Shown: positions 11,927-22,854 of the stretch, in pieces
Numbering within the stretch: the stretch's first letter is position 1
How the letters are laid out: each line of letters starts with the position of its first letter
Assembly (NCBI RefSeq): GCF_029784135.1
Contig: NC_073746.1
Coordinates: forward strand, 247,761,307 to 247,825,306
Length of the DNA stretch: 64,000 bases
From: Toxorhynchites rutilus septentrionalis
Lineage: Eukaryota > Arthropoda > Insecta > Diptera > Culicidae
Reading direction: 5' to 3'
Notes under the pieces: generated by a model
What the model saw: the letters and a program-made list of their open reading frames with translations, nothing else
What the model was told of the DNA's origin: nothing
Databases searched by the model: none
Position numbers and translations under genes: made by a program

Positions 11927-12182
11927 ATAGATTGGATTATTTTAGCAGCCATATTTATGTGAAACAGTTCTCCACTAATTGTTCTATGTGCCATTTTACG
12001 AAGATTAAAATTTTAACACCAGAAACACAACTTCCCCCGATAGGTAAGGTATTCTAGAACGCCTCTCAATATTTTACGAAAGAGAAGAGAAGGAGCCGAA
12101 CCCAGGCTCGTGTTCTAGAGCCCGGTCTCATCGCTTGCTCATGAAGGGGCTGTGAGGAGGAAAAAATCGATACTCGTCTCTC
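11573..12182. repeat. inverted repeat, arms of about 105 bp
   Basis: The arm at 11573-11675 (GTGAGACGAGTATTGATTTT, then GCGATGAGATCGAGC) reappears in reverse complement at 12074-12182. The outer end of each arm carries the GAGACGAGTATNGATTTT motif. The left arm lies inside the direct repeat pair, so at least two events are layered here. Confidence 0.5.
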
Positions 12183-12189
12183 GAAATTC

Positions 12190-13317
12190 GAAAAAGAACC
12201 AACTGCAATAAAACTACTGAAAAATAACTGAAATTTTAGGTCTAATAGTGAGATAGAATTAGAAATTAATTTATAAATTGATATGATGCAAATAAACTTC
12301 AATAGTAGATAAAGTGTGAAGGAAACGGAGTAAAATTGAGTTAATTGCGCTGTAAAAATTGAAATATTAAGTGATGTTCCCGAGAGTTACCGAGTTCGAA
12401 AAGCAGTTTGCCGAATACTCCAAACCCTGACGAATAAAATGACGCCGAGTATTGATGCACAAACGTGCACATTTTTGAAAAACTTAATGAATAAAAATGA
12501 CATATTTTTGCTTTGTAACCACTGTACATCGCAATGGTGTCATTTAACACTAATAGTGTCTTCAGCAAAGTTATGTATTTCCATGTTATCTAAAATTTTG
12601 CGGAATATGTTGAGTTGATATAATGTGATTTTGGCATAACTTAAGCTAAGTAACTAGTTTTGAGATAGTCTCCCCAGAAAAACAGTTATATCTCTGAAGG
12701 ACTGATAGATAAATATTAAGTATCTTCAGCGAAGTTTCATAAAATTTTTAGTTCTTCAATGTTACTGAAGACATAACTCAACTATCTCGTAAGTATAAAA
12801 AGTTAGTGTTTTTAATTTTCACTGTAACTTAGTATTAGTTTAAATGAAACCGACAAATTATTCGAATCAACATTCTGAACAACTGTTCTGAAGACACCTA
12901 AGCTCTAAAATGTAAGATAAGACGAGTAAAGATTTTTGACCGTCTTTTTTCAGAACGGCCCCACTGTGCGTCATCTCGAAAAATGTTTTTTTTTGTCAAA
13001 AATCGCCACTCTGAAGCTTATTCTTCTTTCGGAATACGAGGCAAAACGCATGCTTTAGGGTACCAAAGAAAAATATCATCTCGATTTTTCATATGGAACT
13101 TCGTACGATATGTTTATGATTTACACGATAAAATACCCAATGCGAATTTTTTTAAAAACTGAAAAATCAGCGGCAATCGGCGTTTTAAAAAAAATAACGC
13201 CAAATGTCTCAAAATTGCATGGCACGTCGAGATTTACGGTCATAAAAGAATGTCAAAAAACGATTTTTCAGAAAAAATGAACGAGTGCCAAAAAAAACTT
13301 CGAATCAACATTAGGGG
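12190..13317. other. AT-rich stretch without recognised genes
   Basis: Low-complexity AT-rich DNA with many A and T runs. Some parts, such as 12930-13310, look like dispersed repeat sequence, but I find no inverted ends and no protein-family signal. Confidence 0.4.
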
Positions 13318-14225
13318 TACCGTAAACCGGGGGCAAATTGATCACTATTTTCAGAAAAATGTGAAAATTTCCGATTTTTTTCGTTAGATTTATACCCAAT
13401 TATTTTTAAAATCAGTACTGGTGCTGAGGTCACAAAACGTTATGGAAAGTTTTGATCAAAAAATACTTAAGCATTAATTTGGAAAATTTTTAGCGGTAAA
13501 TTTCGAATGTAGCTTCGGAGTGAAATTGATCAATCTATGTTTTCAGGATTTTCTACTGTCATATGCACAAAAATGTTTAGAAAATCAATTATTTCTTCAC
13601 CTATGGTCATTTAAATGATAATTCAAGAGTTTGAGGATACAAAAACCCGATTAAATCCACCTAAAGGTGTGATCATGCTTTCCATAACTTGATTTAAACC
13701 ATTAGGGTTATCCTGCTGTGGCCAAAAACCCTTGAAATGGTCACCAATGAGCTAGTTTTGACGAACCAAGACGCTCAATAGGTCGCTTGATGGGATACGG
13801 TTCTGGTCTTTCGTGGTGCTTTTTTGGAAAATAGTTTTTTCTCACTTGTTTGAATAGTAATTACAAGTATTTGAATACTTATTCAACTCATCAAGTATCG
13901 GCTAGAAGTGAATTAATATGTTTAGCGTCTATAAATATTGCTTTTATGTGATGGAAATATGATTCTTCACCATAATTAAAAATGTAAACGAAAATGCTAT
14001 TCATAAAAATATTAATATTTATGCAATTTAATAAGTTATTCGTTGATAACCATTGACTAAAAGAACCTTCAGATGGTAATTTAACATGTCAGATTAAAAA
14101 AGTTTAAAAATAAATTGCATAAAACCTCTGGAAATTTATGAAATACGATGTAATATTTATGGAAATTTATGTCATACGATTGATTAATTTCACCCCGGTG
14201 ATCAATTTGCCCCCGGATGACGGTA
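13318..14225. mobile_element. MITE with TACCGT inverted ends, about 0.9 kb
   Basis: The left end reads TACCGTAAACCGGGGGCAAA and the right end, reading inward on the other strand, TACCGTCATCCGGGGGCAAA. Both continue TTGATCAC. The TA of each end could be the target duplication. No transposase frame is present, so it is a non-autonomous element, probably mobilised by a Tc1/mariner-type enzyme. Confidence 0.75.
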
Positions 14226-14289
14226 CTATGTTTTTGGTAACCGAGGCTTGGGTCGAGGTACCGGCGGATTCCATTGTCAAATCATGGAA

Positions 14290-15268
14290 ATGCTGATGTC
14301 CCGTTGTCGGTTGACCCGAACGATACCGTACACGACGAGTTTGTGGAGTTTGAGGCCATAGTCAACACAGTTTTGCTTCCAAACACATATTTCTACGATA
14401 ATTAAAATTCGTTTCCGACTGCCGAGGGTGCGAATGCTTCATCAGTTTGGAACTACATCAGGTAGATGAAGAGTCCGAAAATTTGGATTCAAATGGAACA
14501 GCCTTATGTGGATTTGAAAAAGTTATTACTTGGGCTAAAGAAAACGGTTTGCCGATGGAAAGACAATTTCTGCTGCGAGAATTACGTAAAAATCAGTGAT
14601 GAAACGGTTAGTGATTTGGCCGGATACTTGATACCGGATATCCGGCCAGCTTTGAGGCCGCCATTTAGAAATTCTTGAAACGTAAACAGACAGACAAAAA
14701 ATCATCAAAATCAAAATCATCATACAAAAATATCTTTAGGTGAATCTTCTAAGAATAAAAGCTCAAACGAAAATTCTTCTTCTCAAAAATATTAATATAT
14801 GAATAACTTCCAACAAGTCTCTCATACATTGGAAAAAGGGCATTGTTACTTTTGGTATTTTTATGAGAATTTTCAAAAAAATACGTTTTTCTAGAAAAAT
14901 GAATTTTAATCTTTGAAACAATTTTTTCAGTGTAATTTCCCTCATGTACTTTTTTCATGAAAATTCGAACAATTTCCTACAATTCTTTTTTTGACCAGAA
15001 TTTTGCAGATAATATAGTTTTGAAGTTTGGAAATTTTTGTAAAAAAACAATTTGGCCCTTTCCAAAAAGTATTCCAATTCTTTTTTGGAGATTTCAGGCA
15101 TGCAAAGTTGCTCAAATAACCAACGTCTTTACACCCATAACGTTTCACTGCAATCTGAGATGGTCCGGATTTGTCCATTGAAAATGTGTACGTTATATCG
15201 AGATGAAATGTCCGTTATATCGAATGACGTTATATCGAGGGTACGTTATATCAAAGTTTCCCTGTAGT
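14290..15268 (+). pseudogene. pogo/Tigger-like transposon, C-terminal and right-end relic
   Basis: Conceptual translation gives VDPNDTVHDEFVEFEAIVNT, two stops, then ENLDSNGTALCGFEKVITWA and KENGLPMERQFLLRELRKNQ with a TGA near 14598. This acidic tail plus a terminal helix pair suits the C-terminus of pogo-like (CENP-B/DDE_1) transposases, though no catalytic motif survives. The right end at about 15189-15268 contains four copies of an ACGTTATATCGA-like motif and finishes CCCTGTAG. The assignment is tentative. Confidence 0.4.
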
Positions 15269-15544
15269 TATGTTCAAATAATAAATTAATGGAATAACTC
15301 TACTGCGGGTAATCTAAACTAGTTGTATGGAACAACTCCTATTCCAGCCCCCTCCTCTACCTAGCTACATTCAATTTTGTTCAAATAATCACATGTATAT
15401 AGTATATTAACAAATTATTCAAAAGGTTTGATCAAAAATTTTTTTTTTAAAATCGAAACAAAAATACTCTGGATTATCGAGTCTAAAATCCCGAAAATCG
15501 AATTCCGGATAATCGAAGATTCCAGAACATGTATGTAACCCTTG

Positions 15545-15860
15545 CTATTCTTTTTTGATTATGTTAAAGCTGTCTTTAGCATTCCGGTTACACAGAATCC
15601 CGCTCAAACCATGCCACCGAAGTTCCACCATTGAAAAATATTGTTTCTCCTTCCGTAAATCACGCCAGTATCCGTTGAAACCATCAGGACCATCCAAATT
15701 GAACTTTATTTCATACCTATACATTGAAGAACTTATCGTTATGGTATATAACAAAATGTATTTTTCTGAAAATATTCTTTGTCATAACATACCATGCCCC
15801 ACTGTCGGTTCATGTGAGCTTCAGCAAAACTTAGACGTCTTCCGATATCAGATGATGTAA
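15545..15860 (-). pseudogene. Tc1-like transposase fragment
   Basis: On the minus strand the frame gives RRLSFAEAHMNRQWGMV and then, after an insertion-like gap, YEIKFNLDGPDGFNGYWRDL and RKEKQYF. In Tc1-like transposases this is the segment around the first catalytic Asp (FSDEKKFNLDGPDG). Here the Asp-Glu-Lys is altered to YEIK. The sequence then changes frame. Nothing of the second and third catalytic residues remains. Confidence 0.65.
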
Positions 15861-16095
15861 GATTAGGAGCTTTAACCTTTTAAATCCTTTTTAGGTGCAA
15901 TTCCAAATGAAATCGAACTAAAATGCAAATTTGAAAAACTTATATTCAAACGGAATTTTGTATTCCGTTTGGGTTGGAGGAAAAGTGTGTTTTCCACAGA
16001 ATTTGGGATTTTTTTGACTCAAGTGTAACTTTTGGAAAGGGCGTATCGATTTTAGTAAAGGAAATCTTTGATAATTTATATCTCAAAAACTATGA

Positions 16096-16370
16096 CTTCT
16101 TCTTCTTCAATGGCACTAACGTTCCTAGAGGAACTTCGCCGTCTCAACGTAGTATTACTTGCGTCATTTTTTATTAGTACTTAGTTGAGATTTCTATGCC
16201 AAATAACACGCCTTGCAATGCATTCTGAGTGGCAAGCTCTAGAATACGCGTGATCACAGTGCAAGTCGGAGGAAATTTCTTTGACGAAAAATTCCCCCGA
16301 CCAGAACGGGAATCGAACCCGAACACCCGGCATGTTAGTTATGACGCTAACCACTCGGCCACAGGAGCAC
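16096..16370 (-). mobile_element. Feilai-like tRNA-derived SINE, full length
   Basis: Read on the minus strand it starts GTGCTCCTGTGGCCGAGTGG, a tRNA-like A box, followed by a B box GGTTCGATTCCC. A tRNA-unrelated body and a (GAA)n tail complete 275 bp. An 11-bp target duplication AAAAACTATGA flanks it at 16085-16095 and 16371-16381. The layout (tRNA head, unique body, triplet tail) is that described for Aedes Feilai SINEs; the family name is from memory. It is inserted in the left arm of the long inverted repeat, so it is younger than that structure. Confidence 0.85.
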
Positions 16371-16478
16371 AAAAACTATGAGTCGTACCGAAATAGTGTC
16401 TTAGAAAGATTTATAGAGTATCGACGATAAAACGTGAAAAAATAGGTACTTTTATTTAAAAAAACTTGTTTTAATTTT

Positions 16479-16556
16479 GTTTGTTAATGTTAATGTTAAT
16501 GTTAATGTTTGTTAATGTTAATTAATGTTAATGTTTGTTTGTTAATGTTTTAAAAA
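16479..16556. repeat. TTAATG-type microsatellite
   Basis: Irregular tandem copies of GTTAATG and GTTTGTTAATG, probably grown by slippage within the left arm of the long inverted repeat. The right arm has no equivalent. Confidence 0.8.
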
Positions 16557-16909
16557 AACTTGTTTTAATACATGTTTTAATTTCTTGTTTCATTTTTTCA
16601 TATAAAATAGAGGTTATGTAGAAATATTAAAAAATCAGTCCAAGATGGAAAAACTATTTTTGACGAACTTTGTGGAACATATAATTTTTCTGAATTTTCG
16701 AAACTTCGAATTTTTGTATGTTAACAATAATTTTTAGCCACAAGTTATGAATCCTGATCAGTGTTGCCACATTTAAACCTGTACCAGAGGGGTTGAAAAT
16801 ATTCCTCATCTGTACTTATTCTCCAAAAAGTATATAAAAGTACATAACATTTGTTACGGCCCTGATGGACAAAACTAAAAAACAACACATTTTCATTTTC
16901 ACAAAACAC

Positions 16910-16915
16910 TTTATT
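16910..16915 (-). terminator. polyadenylation signal AATAAA
   Basis: AATAAA on the minus strand, just after the TAG at 16947-16949, followed by a T/G-rich stretch (TGTGTTGTTTTTTAG) that would serve as the downstream element for cleavage. Confidence 0.5.
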
Positions 16916-16946
16916 CACCGCTCAAAAAAGTATGAAACACTTAACA

Positions 16947-17084
16947 CTAAAAACCCCTTGAAATCTGCAGCAAATCAGCCTGAGTCCATACCTGAAAACA
17001 AAGAGCAATTAGTATAGATATTTAACATGAATACATATTGGTAGTTACCTTTTCATCGTCGTCACGGATACCCAAAAGAATCAG
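16947..17084 (-). CDS. last two exons of an unidentified host gene (partial)
   Basis: On the minus strand an acceptor (TATATTTCAG) at 17085-17094 precedes a 36-nt exon, 17084-17049, reading LILLGIRDDDEK. It ends AAAAG|GTAACT. A 57-nt intron ends TTTTCAG at 16992. The final exon, 16991-16947, reads VWTQADLLQISRGF and stops with TAG. Together they encode LILLGIRDDDEK-VWTQADLLQISRGF in one frame. An AATAAA signal follows at 16915-16910, 32 bases past the stop. Correct splice sites, frame and polyadenylation signal argue for a real gene end. I cannot name the protein and found no upstream exons; they could lie beyond the repeat or be absent if this is a captured fragment. Confidence 0.5.
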
Positions 17085-17239
17085 CTGAAATATAATTATT
17101 AATTACACATAATTGAACGACACAAAAAAAAGTCACAGGAGGGTTATGTTCGAGACACGACCGCATAGTTGACGTAGGATTCCGTTAGGCTATCTGTTGA
17201 TTTCGGATATGTTTGAAGAATTACATTGTTAAACTCTTT

Positions 17240-17480
17240 GATAATGATTTGGTGGCCCTGAAGAACCGTTTTGTTCGGTTGTTTGGTATTGTTTGTTCAC
17301 TCCACCAGTGTTTACCGAGTGATGATGACAGAAGGATAGTGTACAGTCGCTGGATGGTGCGTATCAGATAAAAGATACCGAAGTGGAACGAGAGATGATG
17401 GAAACCGCCCTCTGGGATCATGGACGAGATGCCTCCTGTGTTATGTATGGATGAAATAAAGAGAAAAAAACTCTCCAATG
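17240..17480 (-). pseudogene. histone H2B-like 3' end relic with degraded stem-loop
   Basis: The minus-strand translation TGGISSMIPEGGF, a gap, then ILLSSSLGKHWWSEQTIPNN aligns loosely with the end of H2B (TGISSKAMSIMNSF and LLLPGELAKHAVSEGTKAV). Just downstream, 17267-17254 reads GGTTCTTCAGGGCC followed by ACCAAATC. That is the histone-mRNA 3' stem-loop with the 5' arm damaged and a loop base lost. Frame changes and low identity mean it is non-functional. The H2B identity is tentative; the stem-loop is the stronger evidence. Confidence 0.4.
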
Positions 17481-19380
17481 TAATATAAGATAAATACCAA
17501 TACCGAACACAATTATCAATTTTTCTCATCAGTAAAAACATGTTACTTTAATGTTGAGAAAACATATTTGAAAAAGAAAACGTAATTTTCTTTTGTAATT
17601 TTCACTTTCTGAGTGTTTATTTAATCCAATGCGAATTTTAATTAGACTGACAACACCTAACACTATATGTAGAGTATATGGGAAATTACTTTTTGTAAAA
17701 TTCCTTCACTTTTCCAATTTTTCTCGCCGTATAAATTTTTTTTGAGTGAAAATGAACACAACAAAACAAACAGCTTAAACCAAACGACCCGTTCTCGAGC
17801 GGGAACACACCTTGGTTTTTATTTATGAAAATTTAAATAAATCGTTTCATATATCAAGACATTTTTAACACAACTGCTATCATATACAATTTTTCACGTA
17901 CACTTGTCCTAAATTTTTCACAATACACGATCGGTCACTGATATGAAATTTCACGAAGCAACCAACATTAAAGTTCCCAACTCATTTTTTAACTCACATG
18001 TCTTCAAATGTTTTTCAACGTAACTCCTAAACATATATTTTTACCATAATGATGTATTTGGAAAAGTTGTTGAAAATTATAAGCAAACTCATAAAACGTA
18101 ACGATCATGGCGGTATAATACGACAAAAATATTAGAAGAGCCTATCTACTATAAAAAAGACAATAAATTAGAAATATTTTTTTAAACATCTCGAGAATAG
18201 CTGCATTTAGAAGGAGATTGATAAAGAGCTTTTTGTTTTAAATCTAATCAGGATTCATAATTTATGCCTAAAAATGCATACAAAAATTCCAAGTTTCAAA
18301 AATTCAAAAAAATTCGATGTTCCACAAAGTTTGTCAAAAATAGCTTTACCATCTTGGACTCATTTTTTGAATTTTCTACATGACTTCCATTTTATATGAA
18401 AAAATTCAAAAAAAAATCAAAAATACATATAAAAATTTAAAAAAAATAGAATTTAAAAAGACAATAAATTAGAATTTTTTTTTCAAATATCTCGCGAATT
18501 GATAAAGAGCCTTTTTATTATAAATTTGAAGTTTCGAAAATTCATGAAAATTCGATGTTTCACAAAGTTCGTCACAACTAGTTTTACCATCTTGTACCCA
18601 TTTTTTAAATTTTCTACATGGCATTTGTTTTATATGAAAAAATTTTTATAAAAATAAAAAATAAGTATTTTATTTAGATATTGTAAATTAAATTTTTTTT
18701 GTTAATAAAAAAAGGACTGATTTTTTTCCTCAGTGTATATTTTTTTCACGTTTGTACATACTCTACAACTCTTTTTAAGACACTATTTCGGTAGGACTCA
18801 TAGTTTTTGAGATATAAATTATCAAATGTTTCTCTTACTAAAATCGATACGCCCTTTTCAAAAGTTACACTTGAGTCAAAAAATTCCCAAATACTGTGGA
18901 AAACTCATATTTGCTCCAACCCAAACGGAATACAATCTTTCATTCGAATCAAAAATACTCATGTTTTGTCATTTGTCGATTTCATTTGGAATTGCTCTTT
19001 ATATTGACTTTGTACCGAAATTTGACGAATTGTTTTTCATTAGAGATGTTGATGGTACTGCTCCCGATTTCGTTTGACAGAATATCCCTCTCGGGATAGT
19101 CTTGTTTCGTTTTATTAGGAAACTGGACCGATTCCGCGGATGTTTTTACTGGGTTCAACTCTTTCAAAACCTTTCGGGGAGCTGTCCTATTTTGATTTTC
19201 CGAAGCATGAATAACTCCTCTATCTCATGTATTATTGACGTATTTAAAAAAAAGTAGCAAAACACGTAATATTAGCAACAACAAAAATAACTTGTTATAA
19301 ATTGCTTTGTGATCGCTGCTTCTCGTCAAAGCTAAGACGTTTTAGTTGAGAGTGTACACTTCGTTTCATAACTATAGAAT

Positions 19381-19898
19381 CACTCCATTTTTCTGAATTT
19401 CCAGAGATATGTAAGAAGTCGGTTGAATTGAAGTATATAGTGTAGGATATAATAACTATCTTCATTTATAAGATTGGCCATTTGAAATATTCAGTGTTTC
19501 ATAACTATAGAACCAGATGGAAAAATTCTCACTCCTTTATAAAATTAACGTCAATTTCACATGAATTGCAATAAGTTTTTAATTCGTAGGTCATCTTAGG
19601 TTCTTATTCTGCTCAAATAACCCATTCGGGGTGGATTCGACCAAGCTGTGCCATGCTGCAAAGGAGTGAGAGTTTTTTTTTTTTTTAATTTAATTTTTTA
19701 ATTTTTTTTTTTAATTAATCTGGTTCTATAGTTATGAAATACTGCAATTTTTGTTTTTTTAATGTTTCGTGCCTGGATACTGCAATAAAGTAAAAATGGC
19801 CAGTTTTATAAATGAAGATAGTTATTATATCCTACATTATATACTTCAAGTCCACCGACTTTTTATTTACCTCTGTAAACTCAGAAAAATTGAGTGCT
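19381..19898. repeat. hairpin element upstream of the LRR gene
   Basis: The left arm 19381-19545 and right arm 19650-19898 are inverted copies. They share GGATATAATAACTATCTTCA, TTTCATAACTATAGAACCAG and CTCTCACTCCTTTG-like blocks. The right arm carries an extra insertion and poly(T) runs. It ends about 215 bp before the ATG of the LRR gene. No coding capacity, so it is a MITE or fold-back type element. Confidence 0.65.
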
Positions 19899-20114
19899 TG
19901 GAATCTACCCATACCGGAAGAATCTCGTGCAAGATGTCGAATCGAATTTCTATACTCCATTCAACTTAAGCATCAGAATGGTTGAATGATGTGAGTGTCT
20001 GTAGATTAAAAAGTATTCTTCCTAATGTATTTGTATTGCGAACAGAGAGATGAGCATGAACTGTAGCACTGATAAGAATGTCATAGATTAATAATCGTCA
20101 CTCGTAGCTCCGCC

Positions 20115-21274
20115 ATGGAACGAAAGCGAATTTGGATGTGAGTGGATAAATCAAATTTGTTGTATCAATTTCTTCCAACATTTTTTGTTTCAGTTTCTTG
20201 CTCGCAGTGGTTCTGATCGTCCCCCAAGCCGTCGACGGCTGGTATTACAACTGTTTTGTCGAATCCTCTGTGATTCTTGAGGATGGCTGCAATTTGAAGA
20301 ACATCGTGGTTGCGAAAGACATAGATGCGGAGAACATTTATTTCCCCCCGACGAACATAAACTTCTTCCAGTCGAATTTTTCAACATTTTCACCAGCTTT
20401 AGGCAGACGACTAGCCGTTGAAACGGAAAGTGTTCATTTCTACAATTGCCTCATGCCAAAATTTGCCATTCCACTGGCGGTCAAGAGGATTGGAATTTTC
20501 TTCAACAACTTGCAAACCGTGTATTCCAATTACTTATTAGAGAATCAACTCGAGCTGCTGATTATTATGAATACTAAAATTACAAACATCCGATTCGTAG
20601 AGGTGCTCAACAAATTGCGCTTTCTACGCATCGTGGGGAACCCTATTAGATATGTTGATTTCGGACGATTTCGCAATCTCACAGCTCTTGAACATATTGA
20701 TCTGAGCGAAAATCAGATATATAATATCGATCCCGGATCGGAACCGATTGTGCTGCCAAACTTGGTGAAATTGTTTCTGCACAAAAACTTTCTAATTGAG
20801 TTTGACAGCAGTATGTGGTACTTTCCGAGCTTATACAGTCTTAAACTGCACAAGAATTTCATGCGATCCATGAATGTGAAGGAGCTGGACAGGGCAGCGC
20901 CGCAACTTGGCGAAATTAGTTTGAGTGAAAACCTGTGGAGTTGTCGGCGGTTCACTGCGGTGATTCGTCACTTGAGCAGTCGGAACATAACCTATCTGGA
21001 TGATGAAGCGAAAACCAACTGTAACTCGATTGATCACTATCAATACGTTACTTTTTCGGCATTGGATGACATAACCGAAACGAGGCTAATGTTGGCGAGA
21101 CTGAACAGCACCGCTTCGGAGCACTATCAAAATGCTAAATCTGAGGTATTGATAGATGTGTTGAAGAGAAACGATGCTGTAGAGAGTGGATTAACTGAGC
21201 TCGAAGCCGGGCTGCGGAAGCTGTTTATCAAATACAATAAACTGAAACTATGGATACTGAACGATAGATCGTGA
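20115..21274 (+). CDS. secreted leucine-rich-repeat protein, two exons (LRIM/APL1-like architecture)
   Basis: The coding sequence joins 20115-20137 and 20194-21274 (367 aa). The 56-bp intron has GTGAGT and TTTGTTTCAG ends. The first exon completes a signal peptide, MERKRIWIFLLAVVLIVPQ then AVDG, with the mature protein from about Trp24. There are Cys at 28, 40 and 93. Six LRRs span about 127-255, with cores such as LRFLRIVGNPI, LEHIDLSENQI, LVKLFLHKNFL and LYSLKLHKNFM. A Cys pair at 258 and 284 caps the repeats. A helical, coiled-coil-like tail (about 303-355) includes GLTELEAGLRKLFIKYNKL. N-glycosylation sequons stand at Asn69, 169, 272 and 312. Signal peptide, LRRs, Cys cap and coiled coil is the layout of mosquito LRR immune proteins that act in haemolymph with complement-like TEP proteins. 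The immune role is inference. The frame is intact. Confidence 0.85.
20138..20193 (+). other. phase-2 intron of the LRR gene
   Basis: The donor is GAT|GTGAGT and the acceptor TTTTGTTTCAG|TTTC. Removing these 56 bases joins AT to T, giving Ile8, and restores a hydrophobic signal peptide. Without it the second exon has no ATG near its start. Confidence 0.8.
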
Positions 21275-21289
21275 TTTTTTGTCCGTTGG

Positions 21290-21295
21290 AATAAA
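21290..21295 (+). terminator. polyadenylation signal AATAAA of the LRR gene
   Basis: AATAAA starts 16 bases after the last base of the stop codon (TGA ending 21274), so the 3' untranslated region would be very short, as is common in compact insect genes. Confidence 0.6.
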
Positions 21296-21299
21296 CAGT

Positions 21300-22850
21300 A
21301 TATACTAATCGAAAATAATATGATATTTTAACCATTATAAAAACATTCAACAGAGTATCACAATGTTATACAATAGGTGAGTAAACTTGCTTTCAATCAT
21401 AATTCAGACGATGAAAACGGCATTTCCCATGCATTATTAAAACGATGCGCATCATTAATGCTTGCAGGCTGTTTTAAGCAGCCAGAAAGCGGGTATATTA
21501 AAACGAGATACTCCTTTTTCCAGTATCTCTCTCGCCTCTCTTCTGTCTTCATGTGTCGTTATCGGAGATTGTGGCTGATTCGCCGCCGGCAGCAAAATAC
21601 TTCGCCAATATGCTGCAATTTTGAACATGTTTCCGCCGCCAGAATCGAAACACAACGGCAGAAGAAGATTGCTCGAATGAGTACATAAGTTATAGGCGAA
21701 CTCATCAGTGACGACAATGATAGAGCGTAAATCCCCAGGCTGAACGGGCCGACGATCGTCCGTTGGAGCGGCGGAGTCACGGTGGCCAATGACTTCTGTG
21801 CAGTGCTTCCCCCCTGTAAGCCCGTATGTCATCCCGTGCAATGCAAGTTTCATTTTGTGCATAAATTAGAAATTATTTTGCCCATCTCGAGGTCCGGACG
21901 AAGTCCTGCTTCTTCTGCTCTAGGTTAAAAACCCGCCACGGTTCGCCGTGAGTTATTGAATGACTTAATTATTTCTATCGATTAATTTATTTATTTTAGC
22001 TTCTGGTTATGAGCTTGATCAGAAAATGAATCGATCGGTCGGACTCGTGAGTGGCCACTTCCACCCAGCGTCTTCCCCGAAGCCCGGCACGAATCGTGTT
22101 GGATTCTCGGCCGAGGATGGCCAACTTCAGCAGGATTAATGCCGCAGCATTAAAGATTATTATTCATTTATTCTTCTTAATGTCGAATTTAATGCTTGTT
22201 TTTGCATTGCATTAAATAGGATGAAGTATTCGAACTGCAGAAATGACTTGTCCGAGTCCGAGAGCGCTACTGCTACCGTGGCGTTCCGGGTCTGAATATG
22301 CTTTTCGGATTGTATCTCATTCGATCTCCTGCGGGGGATTACATGTACAAAGCGAAACGTTACACGGATCCGCCTGGAATAATAGTTCGGTGAGAGGGTG
22401 TTCTTGTTAACTGTAAGCGGTATGAATTATCCTGCTCATTAAAGGCTGGTCCACTTGAATACCCTACTTGAATACTTGAATACCATGTGATCTGCGAGCA
22501 ATAGACAGAAGGTGTTGTATGACGTGGTGTCGAAGTGTACGCTGCTAGCCTCCAAGAGAGTAAAAATTAAGTAAGTATAACAAGAAACAAAAACGTTTAA
22601 CCACCGTAAATCGCGATATCTTGATTGACTATTGAACATGCAGTTGTTCACTGAAATACGGTATTCATGCCTGTGTACTAAAGGGAAGCTGAAAAGTTAC
22701 GAAGTAGGATCAGTCTATACTCAGTGAGTTCGGGACCGGCTTTTGACATAGGACTATGTCTTTGATTTCTATATACGGAAAAATGTAACGATTTCTTAAG
22801 AGTTTTCAAACGCATATTACTCAAAATGGTTATTGCGACATATGTTGTGT
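21300..22850. other. no recognisable gene; TAAT-rich segment at 21955-22210
   Basis: I find no protein family. The open frame on the minus strand at 21862-21455 (135 codons) has no familiar motif. From 21955 to 22210 there are many TTAAT and ATTAA cores (CTTAATTATT, CGATTAATTTAT, GATTAATGCC, TTCTTAATGTCG). These could be homeodomain-type binding sites or simply AT-rich DNA. Confidence 0.35.
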
Positions 22851-22854
22851 TATA

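Larger units (their letters stand above)
15897..18995. repeat. long inverted-repeat structure, arms of about 0.75-0.86 kb
   Basis: The left arm (15897-16757, including a later SINE) is matched in reverse complement by the right arm (18241-18995). Matching blocks include GCAATTCCAAATGAAATCGA, TTGTATTCCGTTTGGGTTGG, the ACTTTTGGAAAGGGCGTATC block and GTTCCACAAAGTTTGTC. The right arm is partly duplicated in tandem: 18170-18440 and 18470-18660 resemble each other. The 1.5 kb between the arms contain gene exons (16947-17084) and a histone relic. I cannot find a target duplication. Confidence 0.7.

Noticed and set aside
16310..16370. Functional tRNA genes at the SINE heads (also at 61960-62030)
   Set aside because: The heads are imperfect cloverleaves continuous with SINE bodies and target duplications; they are retroposed relics.
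21455..21862. 135-codon minus-strand frame downstream of the LRR gene
   Set aside because: It starts near no plausible promoter and has no domain, and the composition is not distinct from its surroundings.
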